A stretch of 64,000 nucleotides of DNA from Serratia grimesii NBRC 13537 (GCF_001590905.1 NZ_BCTT01000019.1:108196-172195), one strand, 5' to 3'; counted from the first letter of the stretch, positions 1 through 10,609 are shown. A program made the numbers and translations. The notes: generated by a model from the letters alone, not told the origin.

Positions 1-1163
1 GTAGATCAGGGGCGGTTAACCGCCCCTTAACCGTCAGCCGCCGCACCTTTGTACAAACGCTGGCCTGCGTAACGGGTGCTATTGGCATCCTTTCTCCTAC
101 CGCACTCTTGGGGGCTGCAATGCCAACCTCTCCTGCCGTACGCACCGGCACCCGTAACCTGATTACCGACGTGCCTGGCTTACGGGTCGGCATCGCCCAA
201 GACAGCCGTGTACGCACCGGCACCACAGTGATCCTGCCCGATCACCCCACGATCGCCGCGGTTGACGTGCGCGGTGGTGGCCCTGCAACCCGGGAAACCG
301 ATGCGCTTGGGGAAGATAACCTGGTGCAGACCATTGATGCTTTAGTACTTAGCGGCGGTTCCGTATATGGTTTGGCGGCGGCGGATGGTGTGGCAGCCTG
401 GCTGGGGCAACAAGGCAGAGGTTATGCCCTTCGCCCGGCGCCCGGTGTGCCGGTGTCTCCGATAGTGCCCACGGCCTGCCTATATGATTTAAGCAACGCA
501 GGTGATAAAAACTGGCAGCTTAATCCACCTTATCGTCAACTGGGGATAGAGGCCGCAAGCAAAGCAGGCCTCGACTTCCCGCTCGGCACGGTGGGTGCAG
601 GCTATGGCGCAATGACCGGTATGGGCAAGCTAAAAGGCGGCCTGGGTTCAGCGTCAATCCTGGCAACGAATGGCGCTACCGTCGGTGCACTAGTGGCGGT
701 CAACAGTCTGGGTTCTGTGGTGGCCCCCGGCACCCACGCCTTCTGGGCCACACCTTATGAAATCAACGGCGAATTTGGCAACGGCGGAGCCGCGGCACTG
801 GCACAACTGCACGGCCAGGGCGAAGACTGGATGCCCGAAGAGCCGACGGGCGGCAGGAAGAACACCACCCTGGCCTGTATCGCCACCGATCTGGCCTTAA
901 CTCGGGTAGAACTGAAACGCGTGGCGATCATGGCACAGGACGGCATGGCGCGCGCCATCCGCCCACTGCATAGCCCGTTCGACGGCGACGTAGTGTTTGC
1001 CTTATCCACCGGGCAGCGCAAAGTCGAAGGGAGCCGAGAGCTGGCGGTGCTGCAAATTGGCGCACTGGCAGCGGACACGTTGGCGCGAGCGATCGCCCGT
1101 GGCGTTTACGCCGCCACTCCTTGGCCTGATGGACAAGTTACCACCTGGAAAACACTGACCTGA
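1..1163 (+). CDS. P1 family (DmpA-like) aminopeptidase/amidase, 5' end probably outside the window
   Basis: The protein belongs to the DmpA/P1 family of N-terminal-nucleophile, self-cleaving aminopeptidases. The family motif NLITDVPGLRVG lies near the start, and the region KNTTLACIATD (about 250 residues in) fits the autocleavage site, with a Thr as likely nucleophile. Possible starts inside the window are TTG at 108 and ATG at 120, the latter after a GGGGG run. However, the frame stays open to base 3 and encodes SRRTFVQ followed by a hydrophobic stretch and LLGAA, which reads like a twin-arginine signal peptide. The true start therefore probably lies left of the window and the enzyme may be exported. 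The cytoplasmic version from ATG 120 remains possible. Substrate is unknown. The gene converges on the iol operon. Confidence 0.8.
   Translation, partial: RSGAVNRPLTVSRRTFVQTLACVTGAIGILSPTALLGAAMPTSPAVRTGTRNLITDVPGLRVGIAQDSRVRTGTTVILPDHPTIAAVDVRGGGPATRETDALGEDNLVQTIDALVLSGGSVYGLAAADGVAAWLGQQGRGYALRPAPGVPVSPIVPTACLYDLSNAGDKNWQLNPPYRQLGIEAASKAGLDFPLGTVGAGYGAMTGMGKLKGGLGSASILATNGATVGALVAVNSLGSVVAPGTHAFWATPYEINGEFGNGGAAALAQLHGQGEDWMPEEPTGGRKNTTLACIATDLALTRVELKRVAIMAQDGMARAIRPLHSPFDGDVVFALSTGQRKVEGSRELAVLQIGALAADTLARAIARGVYAATPWPDGQVTTWKTLT
9..26. repeat. Perfect 18-bp palindrome
   Basis: GGGGCGGTTAACCGCCCC is a perfect inverted repeat. No T-run follows it on plus, so it is not a classical terminator. 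It lies inside the open frame that continues the P1 peptidase upstream. It could be the end of a preceding gene's terminator or simply coding sequence. Confidence 0.5.
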
Positions 1164-1170
1164 TACCAAT

Positions 1171-1206
1171 AAAAAAGGGCGCCTTGATTGCTCAAGCGCC
1201 CCTTGA
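1171..1206 (-). terminator. Rho-independent terminator of the minus-strand iol operon
   Basis: A GC-rich stem of about 11 bp (GGGCGC and TTGA pairing with TCAA and GCGCCC) with loop TTGC is followed on the minus strand by six T. It lies just after the iolE stop and also sits behind the convergent peptidase gene. Confidence 0.85.
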
Positions 1207-1220
1207 CGTTCTCAGTCAGG

Positions 1221-2117
1221 TTAAATACCGGCGGTCTCTTTGATATAACGACGTGCTTTCACCGCATATTCAAACGGGTTAGCCAGGGCCGGATCTTGCT
1301 CAGCCTCGACCACCATCCAGCCTTTGTAGCCCCGCTCATCCAGTAATTTAAATACCGGTAGGAAGTCGATTACCCCATCACCCGGCACGGTGAAGGTGCC
1401 TTTCTTCACACCGTCAAGGAAGCTCAGTTTATTGGCCTTCACTTCTGCAACAATCTCATCACGCACGTCCTTCAGATGTACGTGGTTAATACGCGGCAGG
1501 TATTTTTCCAGTATTGCCATCATCGCCTGCTGGCTGCCTTCCGAATAGTAAGCATGCCCGGTATCAAACAGCAGGTAGACGTCGTCGTTCACCATACTCA
1601 TGTAGCGATCGATCTCTGCGGTAGTCTGAATGCCGGTACCCATATGGTGGTGCAGGCAGACCTGCATACCTTTATCGGCAGCAATTTTTGCCAACTCATT
1701 GTAACCATCGGCCACCCGCTGCCACTCTTCATCGTTGAAATATGGCTTCTCTTCAAACACCCCTTTGGTGGTGCCCTGAATACTCTTGCTCTGCTCGGAG
1801 CAGCCAATCACTTTTGCTCCCATCGCATGCAGGAAATTCATATGGTTAATAAATTCATCGATGGTTTTTTCTTTCAGGCCATCGGCAAAAAATGTGCTAA
1901 ACCAGGCATTGCAGATTTGAATGCCGCGAATGTCCAACATCGGCTTCAGCACTGCCGGATCTCGTGGGTACTTGCTGCCGACCTCGCTGCCGGTGAACCC
2001 GGCCAGTGCCATTTCACTGACGCACTGCTGGAAAGTGTTTTCTTTGCCTAACTCTGGCATGTCGTCATTGGTCCAGCCGATCGGGGCGATGGCCAGTTTT
2101 ACGTTGTCTTTATTCAT
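1221..2117 (-). CDS. iolE: myo-inosose-2 dehydratase IolE
   Basis: This enzyme removes water from 2-keto-myo-inositol (scyllo-inosose) to give the trihydroxycyclohexane-dione, the second step of inositol breakdown. It is a TIM-barrel protein of the xylose-isomerase-like/AP endonuclease 2 superfamily. Visible metal-site segments are [23 protein letters not shown] and a late VVEAEQD. The start [15 protein letters not shown] at 2117 was chosen over an ATG 33 bases upstream because GAGG lies about 8 bases before it; this gives 298 residues, normal for IolE. It is the last gene of the minus operon iolD-iolG-iolH-iolE and is followed by a strong terminator. Confidence 0.95.
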   Translation of the reverse strand: MNKDNVKLAIAPIGWTNDDMPELGKENTFQQCVSEMALAGFTGSEVGSKYPRDPAVLKPMLDIRGIQICNAWFSTFFADGLKEKTIDEFINHMNFLHAMGAKVIGCSEQSKSIQGTTKGVFEEKPYFNDEEWQRVADGYNELAKIAADKGMQVCLHHHMGTGIQTTAEIDRYMSMVNDDVYLLFDTGHAYYSEGSQQAMMAILEKYLPRINHVHLKDVRDEIVAEVKANKLSFLDGVKKGTFTVPGDGVIDFLPVFKLLDERGYKGWMVVEAEQDPALANPFEYAVKARRYIKETAGI

Positions 2118-2204
2118 TTTCAGCCTCAGTAATATACCGTCGTCTTTCAAGCCGCAGGGTATAGAGCCGGTCTGTAGGCGATTTTCACCCGCGCAGCCGG
2201 GAAA

Positions 2205-3089
2205 TTATTTACCCAACAGCTCTTTTTCGATGCGCTCTCGGGTCGCTACAGCCTGGGTTTTCATTCTTTCCGGGTAACCAAACAGTGAGGTGCAGATAAT
2301 CGACTCGCCGCCGACCTTAAAGTTGCGATTAGCAAACTCCATATCACGCAAGGTCTGGAACAAAGTCTCGAAGTCCACTTCTCCTTCGCCGATACCCATA
2401 TGCTGATGCACCGCAGCATCAACACCAGGCGGATTGACGATATAGCGACAGTGTTTGGTATGGTTCATGGTGTCGGCGATAAGCACATGCGAGAGATCGT
2501 CACCGGCATATTGCAGCATGCCAGCCACGTCACCCTGACCTTTGTCGTAGTAAAAGGTATGAGGCACGCTGTAGAGATATTTAACGTGATCGCTACGCAG
2601 CGACTTGACGATATCCGCGGTTTCGTTGCTCAGTTCGCAGAAGTCCCATGGATGTGACTGGATCTCCATGCGAATACCTTCCCGCTCGATAATCGGCAAC
2701 AGCTCTTCCATTGAGCGATACCACAACTCTTCACAGATTTCCGGCTCATTAGGATTGCCCGCCAGTTCGGTATTGATTACCTGCACGCCCATTTCTACCG
2801 CGATTTCGATCATCCGGCGCCAATTTTTGACTGCCGCCTGACGACGATCCTCACCTGGGCCAGACCAGCGATAAACGACAATAAACGAGGAAATCTCCAC
2901 GCCGGTGGCCTTCAGGACGTTTTTGTATTCCGTCATGACCTCACGCCCAGCTTTCGGATGCTTATAGAACGGATTGATCTGCGGGTGAGGTGACTGCTCA
3001 ATATACTGATAGCCCCAGTCCGCCACCTGCTGAACCATTTTCGTGATGCCCAGGTCTCTGATGACATCAACATCAAAAGCGATCTTCAT
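2205..3089 (-). CDS. iolH: IolH-like sugar phosphate isomerase/epimerase
   Basis: This TIM-barrel protein of the AP-endonuclease-2/sugar isomerase superfamily is found in the inositol clusters of enterobacteria and usually called IolH. Its exact reaction is not certain; a role in isomerising or epimerising inositol-derived keto intermediates is inferred from position. Conserved acidic and His residues are visible in VINTELAGNP, EIQSHPWDF and HQHMGIGEGEVDF. The start MKIAFDVDVI at 3089 follows AGGA by 7 bases; an ATG six bases upstream is too close to that Shine-Dalgarno sequence. The length is 294 residues. The gene lies between iolG and iolE. Confidence 0.85.
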   Translation of the reverse strand: MKIAFDVDVIRDLGITKMVQQVADWGYQYIEQSPHPQINPFYKHPKAGREVMTEYKNVLKATGVEISSFIVVYRWSGPGEDRRQAAVKNWRRMIEIAVEMGVQVINTELAGNPNEPEICEELWYRSMEELLPIIEREGIRMEIQSHPWDFCELSNETADIVKSLRSDHVKYLYSVPHTFYYDKGQGDVAGMLQYAGDDLSHVLIADTMNHTKHCRYIVNPPGVDAAVHQHMGIGEGEVDFETLFQTLRDMEFANRNFKVGGESIICTSLFGYPERMKTQAVATRERIEKELLGK

Positions 3090-3129
3090 GGTCATTCCTC
3101 GTTAAACGTGGATACGGGTGGTCAGAACA

Positions 3130-4191
<1,062 letters not shown>

Positions 4192-4207
4192 TCAAGCAAT
4201 GCGTTAA

Positions 4208-6148
4208 TCAGTAGTCGCGGGCCTTGTCGATGTTCTCTTGCAGCTTGCGAGCCACAGCGACAATTTTTTCATTGTCGGCAACCTGGGCTCCGCCCACGCG
4301 CCACCAGCTGAGATACTTGTGCACCATGGTTTTTGGCAGCACTTTAATATCCAGCAGGGTAGAAACGGTTTGCCGACGGGCATCGGCTAATGCCTCGATC
4401 AATTGTTGCTCGGTCGTTACGCTGTAGGTTTTACAACCGTAAGCTGCAGCCAGCATCGCGAAGTTGACCGGTACCAACTTGCCGTCAAGTTTGCCACCCT
4501 GCGGGTTACGGAAGCGGAACTCGGTGGTATAGCTATCCATGCCATGTTCCATCTGCAGATTGTTAATGCACCCGTTGGTCATGTTGTCGAACAGCACTAC
4601 GTTGATTTTGCATCCTTCCTGAATCGACGTAACCAGCTCGGAATGCAGCATCATGAAGGCGCCATCGCCCACCATGGCGTACACCTCACGCTGCGGCTCG
4701 GCCAGTTTGACCCCCAGTGCGGCATTAACCTCGTAACCCATGCACGAATAGCCATACTCCACGTGGTAGCCATGTTCACCATGGTTCTGCCACACGCGTT
4801 GTAAATCGCCCGGCAAGCTGCCGGCGGCGGCCACGATCACGCTGTCCTGCGGCAAGTGCTGATTCAGTACACCCAGAACCCGGCTTTGAGTCAGTAGCGA
4901 GTCGGTCTTTTCGATGAACTCGGCAAACACGCTCTCGCGATCGAGGTGGTCGTCAATTTCCGGCACAAAACCTTCGCCGGTATATTCCACCGCATAAACG
5001 CGGGCTGTTTCTTGTTGCTGCGCGCTGCGCGCTTCGCTAATCGCCTCGCCCCAACCAGCACGGTAATCAGATTGTGCCAACAGCGTGCCCAACGCGGACA
5101 GCGCTTCGCGGGCATCGGCAAGAACCTGCACACCGTCGAGCTTGCCAGCATCAAAGGCACTGACATTAATATTGAGAAAGTCGACGTCGGCATTTTGGAA
5201 CAGCCATTTTGACGAGGTGGTGAAGTCGGTATAACGGGTGCCCACGCCAATCACCAGATCGGCCTGTCGGGCAAGGGTATTGGCAGCCAGGCAGCCGGTT
5301 TCGCCAATGCCGCCCAGGTTAAATGGATGATTAGACGGTACAGTCCCCTTACCGGCCTGAGTCTCCACAAACGGAATCTGGAAGCGTTCGGCAAACTCGC
5401 GTAGCGCCTGACCAGCCTGTGAGTATTTCACCCCACCGCCGCACACCAGTAGCGGTTGGCGTTTGGTCGTTAGCAACGCCAGGGCATCCGCCAGCATACC
5501 TTCCGTTGCCGGTCGGCGATCAAGCCTGTGCACTCGCTTCTGGAAGAAATAGTCAGGGTAGTCGTAGGCTTCGCCCTGCACGTCTTGCGGCAAACTCAGC
5601 GTCACCGCACCGGTTTCTGCCGGATCGGTCAGCACGCGCATTGCATTGATACAGGCGCTCATAAGTTGTTCTGGCCGTACAATGCGATCCCAGTATTTGC
5701 TCACCGCACGGAAAGCATCGTTGGTGCTAATGCTGAGATCGTAGGTTTGTTCAATCTGCTGCAACACCGGGTCTGGCTGTCGCGAAGCGTAAACATCACC
5801 TGGTAGCAGTAATAAGGGAATACGGTTGGCGGTAGCCGTTGCAGCGGCGGTGATCATATTGGCAGCGCCCGGACCGACAGAAGAGGTACAGGCGTAGATC
5901 TGCTGACGCAGTTTCTGCTTGGCGAACCCAGTCGCTGCGTGAGCCATGCCCTGCTCGTTTCGCCCCTGGTGCACGATCAAGTCACCGCTGTCTTGTTCCA
6001 GCGCTTGCCCAAGACCGAGTACGTTGCCGTGGCCAAAAATCGCAAAGATACCTTTAACGAATTTGGTTTCCACGCCATCGACCAGCAGATACTGGTTGTC
6101 GAGGAACCTGACGAGTGCCTGTGCCATGGTTAACCGAATCTTGCCCAT
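4208..6148 (-). CDS. iolD: 3D-(3,5/4)-trihydroxycyclohexane-1,2-dione hydrolase IolD
   Basis: This thiamine-diphosphate enzyme opens the carbocyclic ring and yields 5-deoxy-glucuronate. Its 646 residues show the three-domain ThDP fold: an N-terminal pyrimidine-binding domain with the activating Glu in RNEQGMAH (residue 65), a central domain, and a C-terminal PP domain with GDGAFMM starting at residue 494 and the matching DNMTN about 25 residues later. The ATG at 6148 is preceded by an AGGGTGAG ribosome site. It is the first gene of the minus iol operon; the 535-bp space upstream is shared with divergent iolC. Confidence 0.95.
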   Translation of the reverse strand: MGKIRLTMAQALVRFLDNQYLLVDGVETKFVKGIFAIFGHGNVLGLGQALEQDSGDLIVHQGRNEQGMAHAATGFAKQKLRQQIYACTSSVGPGAANMITAAATATANRIPLLLLPGDVYASRQPDPVLQQIEQTYDLSISTNDAFRAVSKYWDRIVRPEQLMSACINAMRVLTDPAETGAVTLSLPQDVQGEAYDYPDYFFQKRVHRLDRRPATEGMLADALALLTTKRQPLLVCGGGVKYSQAGQALREFAERFQIPFVETQAGKGTVPSNHPFNLGGIGETGCLAANTLARQADLVIGVGTRYTDFTTSSKWLFQNADVDFLNINVSAFDAGKLDGVQVLADAREALSALGTLLAQSDYRAGWGEAISEARSAQQQETARVYAVEYTGEGFVPEIDDHLDRESVFAEFIEKTDSLLTQSRVLGVLNQHLPQDSVIVAAAGSLPGDLQRVWQNHGEHGYHVEYGYSCMGYEVNAALGVKLAEPQREVYAMVGDGAFMMLHSELVTSIQEGCKINVVLFDNMTNGCINNLQMEHGMDSYTTEFRFRNPQGGKLDGKLVPVNFAMLAAAYGCKTYSVTTEQQLIEALADARRQTVSTLLDIKVLPKTMVHKYLSWWRVGGAQVADNEKIVAVARKLQENIDKARDY

Positions 6149-6683
6149 TTACTCACCCTTTTAGATTAGTCACGCCCGCTCCGACACCACCCGCATGCCG
6201 AACCATAGAAAGTGTGTAATGCCTGTCGTCTTCAAGCGTGTTGCTCAACTTAAACCGACTATGTGAAACGTGAAGCGATTATAAACAAATATATTTTTCA
6301 TAAAATCACATTACAGAAGAAACATTTCATTTTGCGATAAAGATCGCATTATGATGAAAACCCCGTTTCATCCATGCCTTTAGAATTCACTGACTTAGCC
6401 ATCCTTTCCTGCATTGCAACTACCGCTCCATCGTGGCTGAACTCACCGCAACCCTTGATACTGTCTGGCTGTCACACAAGATATATCTCTGCCGTTGGCT
6501 GGCGCTTTCCCGGCAAGCAGGACGCAGTTTCCCGCCCCTTTAACCTCGATCTTTAAGGTGTTTTAAATGCATCACATTTTCGGGGTGTAAATTTCATTCA
6601 TTCTTGAAATTGAAACTTTTATTCCTCATACTTCAAAATATGCTTCGTAGTCGGGGTTTGGCTTAATACAGAAGGAAACGGGT
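6149..6683. promoter_or_regulatory. Divergent iolD/iolC regulatory region
   Basis: This intergenic region separates iolD (minus) from iolC (plus) and is richer in A and T than its neighbours. I see no convincing gene in it. It contains a perfect dyad at 6353-6372 (own entry), a smaller dyad GAAACATTTC at 6319-6328, and TTTCA/TGAAA half-sites close to iolC near 6591-6610. These are candidate IolR contact sites. Both promoters must lie here, but I could not place -35 and -10 boxes with confidence. Confidence 0.7.
6353..6372. promoter_or_regulatory. Candidate IolR operator, GATGAAA-N6-TTTCATC
   Basis: A perfect dyad with 7-bp arms and a 6-base spacer lies between divergent iolD and iolC. A dyad with the same GAAA-N6-TTTC core and spacing occurs between iolA and iolT (12313-12330), and GAAA-N6-TTCC occurs before iolR. 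Assignment to IolR is inferred from this shared spacing and the locations. Confidence 0.5.
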
Positions 6684-8612
6684 ATGGCTACACAAGAAAA
6701 ACAGCTTGATGTCATTTGTCTCGGGCGTATCGCCGTCGATTTCTATGCACAACAGATCGGCGCACGCCTGGAAGATGCCAGCACATTCTCCAAATATCTC
6801 GGCGGATCTTCCGGCAACGTGGCCTATGGCACCGCCATCCAGGGTCTGAAGTCCAGCATGCTGGCCCGCGTCGGCGACGAGCATATGGGCCGTTTCCTGC
6901 GCGAAGAACTGCAACGCGTCGGTGCCGATACCCAAAGCCTGATCACTGACCCACAGCGCCTGACCGGCTTGGTGATCCTCGGCATCAAGGATCAGGAAAC
7001 CTTTCCGCTGATTTTCTACCGTGAAAACTGTGCCGATATGGCACTGACACCGGACGATATCGACGAATCCTACATCGCATCATCACGTGCTCTGGCTATT
7101 ACCGGCACTCACCTGTCGCACCCGAATACTCGCGCTGCGGTGTTGAAGGCGCTGGAATACGCCCGTCGCCACGGTTTGCGTACTGCGCTGGATATCGACT
7201 ACCGGCCGGTACTGTGGGGCCTGACGTCTCTGGGCGACGGTGAAACCCGTTTCGTCGAGTCAGAGAAAGTGACCCGCGAGCTACAAGAAGTGCTGCACCA
7301 TTTTGATTTGATCGTCGGCACTGAAGAAGAGTTTCATATTGCCGGTGGCAGTACCGATACCCTGACCGCGCTGAAAAATGTGCGCAAAGCGACGCAAGCC
7401 ACATTGGTCTGTAAACGCGGTGCTCAAGGTTGTTCGGTGTTTGAAGGCGAGATCGCCGCCGATTGGCAGCAGGTAAAACTGCATTCCGGCGTGCGGGTTG
7501 AAGTCCTGAACGTGTTAGGCGCAGGTGATGCCTTTATGTCTGGTTTGCTACGCGGCTATTTGAATGACGAAGGTTGGGATCAAGCCTGTCGTTATGCAAA
7601 TGCCTGTGGCGCACTGGTGGTGTCGCGCCACGGTTGTGCACCTGCAATGCCCAGCAAACAGGAACTGGATGATTATCTAGAGCGCGAACGGGAAGTGAAA
7701 CGCCCTGACCGTGATGAGCGGCTTAACCATCTGCACCGGGTCACTACCCGTAAACAGCAGTGGCCCGAGCTGTGCGTGTTTGCTTTCGATCACCGTAAAC
7801 AGTTGGCGGATATGGCTCGCGAAGCCAACGTCAGCGAAGAACGCATTCCTAAACTGAAAACCCTGCTACTGGCCGCAGCGCAACAGGCTGCCGAAGTCGC
7901 TGGTCTACAAGGTAATAGCGGTATTCTGGCCGACACCACCTATGGTCAGGCAGCACTGAACGAAATTACCGGCCAAGGCTGGTGGATCGGCCGACCGGTC
8001 GAACTGCCCGGTTCACGTCCGTTGCGGCTGGAGCACGGTAATATCGGCTCACAACTGATCGACTGGCCGCAAGAACACGTGGTGAAATGCCTGGTGTTTT
8101 ACCACCCACATGACGCCGTCGACCTGCGCCGCGAGCAGGATGAACTGATTAGCGACGTATATCGCGGCTGCTGCAAGTCTGGCCACGAATTGCTGCTGGA
8201 GGTGATCCTGCCGGAAAGCAATGCCGACAAAAACGAAAGCTACTATCTGGAGATGTTGCAACACTTTTATCAATTAGGCATTAAGCCTGACTGGTGGAAA
8301 TTACCACCGTTGAGTGCAGAGAACTGGCAACAGATCGGCGCCTTGATCGACGCTAACGATCCTTTCTGTCGTGGCGTACTTATCCTGGGGTTGGACTCAC
8401 CGGAAGAAACGCTGAAAGCCGGTTTCGCCGCGGCTGCCGACGCGCGTTGGGTGAAAGGCTTTGCCGTAGGCCGCACCATCTTCGGACAGCCTTCACGGCG
8501 TTGGCTGCTGGGTGAACTGGACGACGTGGCTTTAATTGAACAGGTGAAACAAAAATACCTGACACTGATTGGTTTCTGGCGTCAATACCGCCCAACCTCC
8601 CACCAGTATTAA
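6684..8612 (+). CDS. iolC: bifunctional 5-dehydro-2-deoxygluconokinase / 5-dehydro-2-deoxyphosphogluconate aldolase (IolC-DUF2090 fusion)
   Basis: The first about 335 residues are a PfkB-type sugar kinase: GGSSGNVAYG near residue 40 and the catalytic GAGD at 279-282. This half phosphorylates 5-dehydro-2-deoxygluconate. The remaining about 300 residues match the DUF2090 domain, thought to supply the aldolase step that yields dihydroxyacetone phosphate and malonate semialdehyde; this fits the absence of a separate iolJ in the cluster. The length of 642 residues equals the fused enterobacterial form. The gene is divergent from iolD and is followed by its own terminator before iolR. Confidence 0.92.
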   Translation: MATQEKQLDVICLGRIAVDFYAQQIGARLEDASTFSKYLGGSSGNVAYGTAIQGLKSSMLARVGDEHMGRFLREELQRVGADTQSLITDPQRLTGLVILGIKDQETFPLIFYRENCADMALTPDDIDESYIASSRALAITGTHLSHPNTRAAVLKALEYARRHGLRTALDIDYRPVLWGLTSLGDGETRFVESEKVTRELQEVLHHFDLIVGTEEEFHIAGGSTDTLTALKNVRKATQATLVCKRGAQGCSVFEGEIAADWQQVKLHSGVRVEVLNVLGAGDAFMSGLLRGYLNDEGWDQACRYANACGALVVSRHGCAPAMPSKQELDDYLEREREVKRPDRDERLNHLHRVTTRKQQWPELCVFAFDHRKQLADMAREANVSEERIPKLKTLLLAAAQQAAEVAGLQGNSGILADTTYGQAALNEITGQGWWIGRPVELPGSRPLRLEHGNIGSQLIDWPQEHVVKCLVFYHPHDAVDLRREQDELISDVYRGCCKSGHELLLEVILPESNADKNESYYLEMLQHFYQLGIKPDWWKLPPLSAENWQQIGALIDANDPFCRGVLILGLDSPEETLKAGFAAAADARWVKGFAVGRTIFGQPSRRWLLGELDDVALIEQVKQKYLTLIGFWRQYRPTSHQY

Positions 8613-8624
8613 TCGCAGAACCCT

Positions 8625-8663
8625 CCCCTTAAACGGATTTTCGCCGCTTTAAGGGGATTTTTT
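8625..8663 (+). terminator. Terminator after iolC
   Basis: CCCCTTAAA at 8625-8633 pairs with TTTAAGGGG at 8648-8656, with an inner CGG/CCG extension, and is followed by ATTTTTT. It separates iolC from iolR. Confidence 0.85.
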
Positions 8664-8716
8664 GCCTGTTTTCTGTGAAGTAACGCAACTTGCAATCGAA
8701 TAAATCGCTTTTTGGT

Positions 8717-8730
8717 GAAATGAAATTTCC
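8717..8730. promoter_or_regulatory. Candidate IolR site upstream of iolR
   Basis: GAAA-N6-TTCC lies about 80 bp before the iolR start and overlaps the 8-bp palindrome GAAATTTC. It resembles the dyads in the iolD/iolC and iolA/iolT spacers and may mediate autoregulation. It is shorter and less symmetric than those, so this is tentative. Confidence 0.35.
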
Positions 8731-8808
8731 GCTCCATCTGTTAGAATGTCTTGTCAATAACTCAGGCGTCAGGCCGATACGCCTTAGCCCCCACTGCGAG
8801 CCGAATGG

Positions 8809-9645
8809 ATGAACAACCCAACTCAACTTTCGCTGTTACAGGACGAAATCCGCCACCGCTATGAAACGCTGAGCAAGCGTTTAAAACAGGTGGCGCGTTA
8901 CATTTTGGATAACAGTAACAGCATTGCTTTCGATACCGTCGCCTCCATTGCCGCACAGGCCAGCGTCCCACCGTCCACCCTGATCCGCTTCGCCAATGCC
9001 TTTGGCTTCAGCGGTTTCAACGAAATGAAACAGGTTTTTCGCCAGCACCTGATGGAAGAAACCGTCAACTATACCGAACGAGCACGCCTGTTTCGTCAGA
9101 CCTCTACCGACGATAATGTCGCACCGGAAAAGCCGGCAGAAATCCTTAACGTTTTCACCATGGTGAACTCCCAGGCACTGCAACAGTTGGCAATGCAAAC
9201 CAGCCCCGAACAATTGGATCGAGCAGTTGAGTTACTGAACAACGCCGAGAATATTTACGTGATTGGTCTGCGCCGCTCATTCAGTGTCGCCTCCTATCTC
9301 ACCTATGCATTGCGCCACCTGGAACGCCGGGCGTTCCTGATCGACGGGCTGGGCGGTATGTTTACCGAACAGCTCAGCATGGTGAAACCTAATGACGTCG
9401 TGATCGCCATCAGTTACTCCCCCTATGCACAGGAAGCGCTGGAACTGGTTGAACTGGGTGCCAAGAGCGGTGCGCAGCAGATCGCCATTACTGATAGCCA
9501 GGTTAGCCCGCTAGCCGCCTTTAGCGACGTGTGCTTTGTCGTACGTGAAGCCCAGGTGGATGGATTCCGTTCTCAGGTCGCGTCAATGTGTCTAGCGCAG
9601 ACTCTGGCAGTGTCGCTGGCATTGAATAACGCCAAAGAAGAGTAA
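8809..9645 (+). CDS. iolR: MurR/RpiR-family transcriptional regulator IolR
   Basis: The N-terminal about 80 residues form an RpiR-type helix-turn-helix (VASIAAQASVPPSTLIRFANAFGFSGFNEMK); residues about 125-260 are a SIS sugar-binding domain (NIYVIGLRRSFSVASYL, VVIAISYSPYAQEAL). RpiR-type regulators of inositol genes are known repressors in Salmonella and rhizobia. The position inside the iol cluster supports the same role, with an inositol catabolite as probable inducer. The length is 278 residues. It converges on iolB across a short hairpin. Confidence 0.9.
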   Translation: MNNPTQLSLLQDEIRHRYETLSKRLKQVARYILDNSNSIAFDTVASIAAQASVPPSTLIRFANAFGFSGFNEMKQVFRQHLMEETVNYTERARLFRQTSTDDNVAPEKPAEILNVFTMVNSQALQQLAMQTSPEQLDRAVELLNNAENIYVIGLRRSFSVASYLTYALRHLERRAFLIDGLGGMFTEQLSMVKPNDVVIAISYSPYAQEALELVELGAKSGAQQIAITDSQVSPLAAFSDVCFVVREAQVDGFRSQVASMCLAQTLAVSLALNNAKEE

Positions 9646-9663
9646 CCCGCTCATAGATCAACA

Positions 9664-9683
9664 AGGCCCGGCAAGCCGGGCCT
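9664..9683. terminator. Hairpin between convergent iolR and iolB
   Basis: AGGCCCGGC pairs perfectly with GCCGGGCCT over an AA turn. Neither side has a clean T-run, so it is a weak or Rho-assisted terminator, shared by both convergent genes. Confidence 0.6.
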
Positions 9684-9691
9684 GATAAAGA

Positions 9692-10513
9692 TTATTTGGC
9701 CGCTGGGTAGCCGTCGGTGTTAATCCATGCGTGGTCTTTTTCCCACGTGAATTTCCATAGCCGTACAGGCCCCGCCATCACATTGAGATAATAATTGTCG
9801 TACCCGGCTAACGTCGCCACGGGGTGGTAACCGCGCGGTACCTTGACCACATCACGGTTATACACCGGCATGCACTCATCCAGTGAGCGATCGTCGGTAT
9901 ACACCCGCTGCATACAAAAACCCTGTTCCGGCTGAATCCGGTGATAGTAGGTCTCTTCCAGATAGGTTTCATCCGGCGAATCTTCCTGATCGTGCTTGTG
10001 GCTAGGGTACGAACTGGTATTGCCTTCATCCGTATACACTTCTACTACCAGTAAGCTGTCTGCCGGTTCGCTATCGGGTAGAATATTGTGTACCAGCCGC
10101 TGGTTACGCCCTTTACCACGACGTTCGACACCCACCTCCGCCGGAGTAATCAACCGCGACGGCAGATGCCCATTACCCGGCGCACTGCAGACCGCCAACT
10201 CCAGGGCGCTTTCCGCCCGCACTTCAACCTTGTCATGATGCGGCACGTATACCGCATAAGGCGGTGTACGTTCAAACGGGCTCATGCGTTTGCCGATGCT
10301 CGGGTATTCCGCTCGCAAGGTGGCAACGGAAGCGATGCCGGCGACCAGCACCAGGCATAGCTCTTTGTCGCCGCTTTCCAACCGCAGCGATTGACCGGCT
10401 TCAAGGCGATAAACATCAAACCCAACAAAGCGCCAGTCGGCATTCTCTGGGGTGACATGCTGAATGCGGCCCTGACCATCCGGCTGCTGACACTTGGCAA
10501 GTAATGAAGACAT
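9692..10513 (-). CDS. iolB: 5-deoxy-glucuronate isomerase IolB
   Basis: The enzyme converts 5-deoxy-glucuronate to 5-dehydro-2-deoxygluconate, the substrate of IolC. It is a bicupin of the KduI/IolB family. Conserved segments are SSYPSHKHD and a downstream Glu-rich stretch with YYHR (metal-binding His and Glu), and the C-terminal VPRGYHPVA. The start MSSLLAKCQQPDG at 10513 is preceded by GGAGGA at 5 bases; this gives 273 residues, rather than a longer frame from 10549. It follows iolA on the minus strand with a long perfect stem-loop in the spacer. Confidence 0.93.
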   Translation of the reverse strand: MSSLLAKCQQPDGQGRIQHVTPENADWRFVGFDVYRLEAGQSLRLESGDKELCLVLVAGIASVATLRAEYPSIGKRMSPFERTPPYAVYVPHHDKVEVRAESALELAVCSAPGNGHLPSRLITPAEVGVERRGKGRNQRLVHNILPDSEPADSLLVVEVYTDEGNTSSYPSHKHDQEDSPDETYLEETYYHRIQPEQGFCMQRVYTDDRSLDECMPVYNRDVVKVPRGYHPVATLAGYDNYYLNVMAGPVRLWKFTWEKDHAWINTDGYPAAK

Positions 10514-10570
10514 AGTGATCCTCCGAATTAACTCCCCGTCGACTTTCAAACTGTAGCGTTGTTACCTGCA

Positions 10571-10609
10571 CTCAGTTGCGTGGCCCCATCCGTGGGCCAC
10601 GCAACTGAG
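10571..10609. repeat. Perfect 16-bp stem-loop between iolA and iolB
   Basis: The arms 10571-10586 and 10594-10609 (CTCAGTTGCGTGGCCC and its complement) pair without mismatch around a 7-base loop. No T-run follows on either strand. In an iolA-iolB transcript it would sit between the cistrons and may protect mRNA ends or block ribosomes or RNA polymerase. Confidence 0.8.

Noticed and set aside
1476..2051. A 191-codon plus-strand frame opposite iolE
   Set aside because: iolE on minus has all family motifs, and the plus frame shows no protein-like features.
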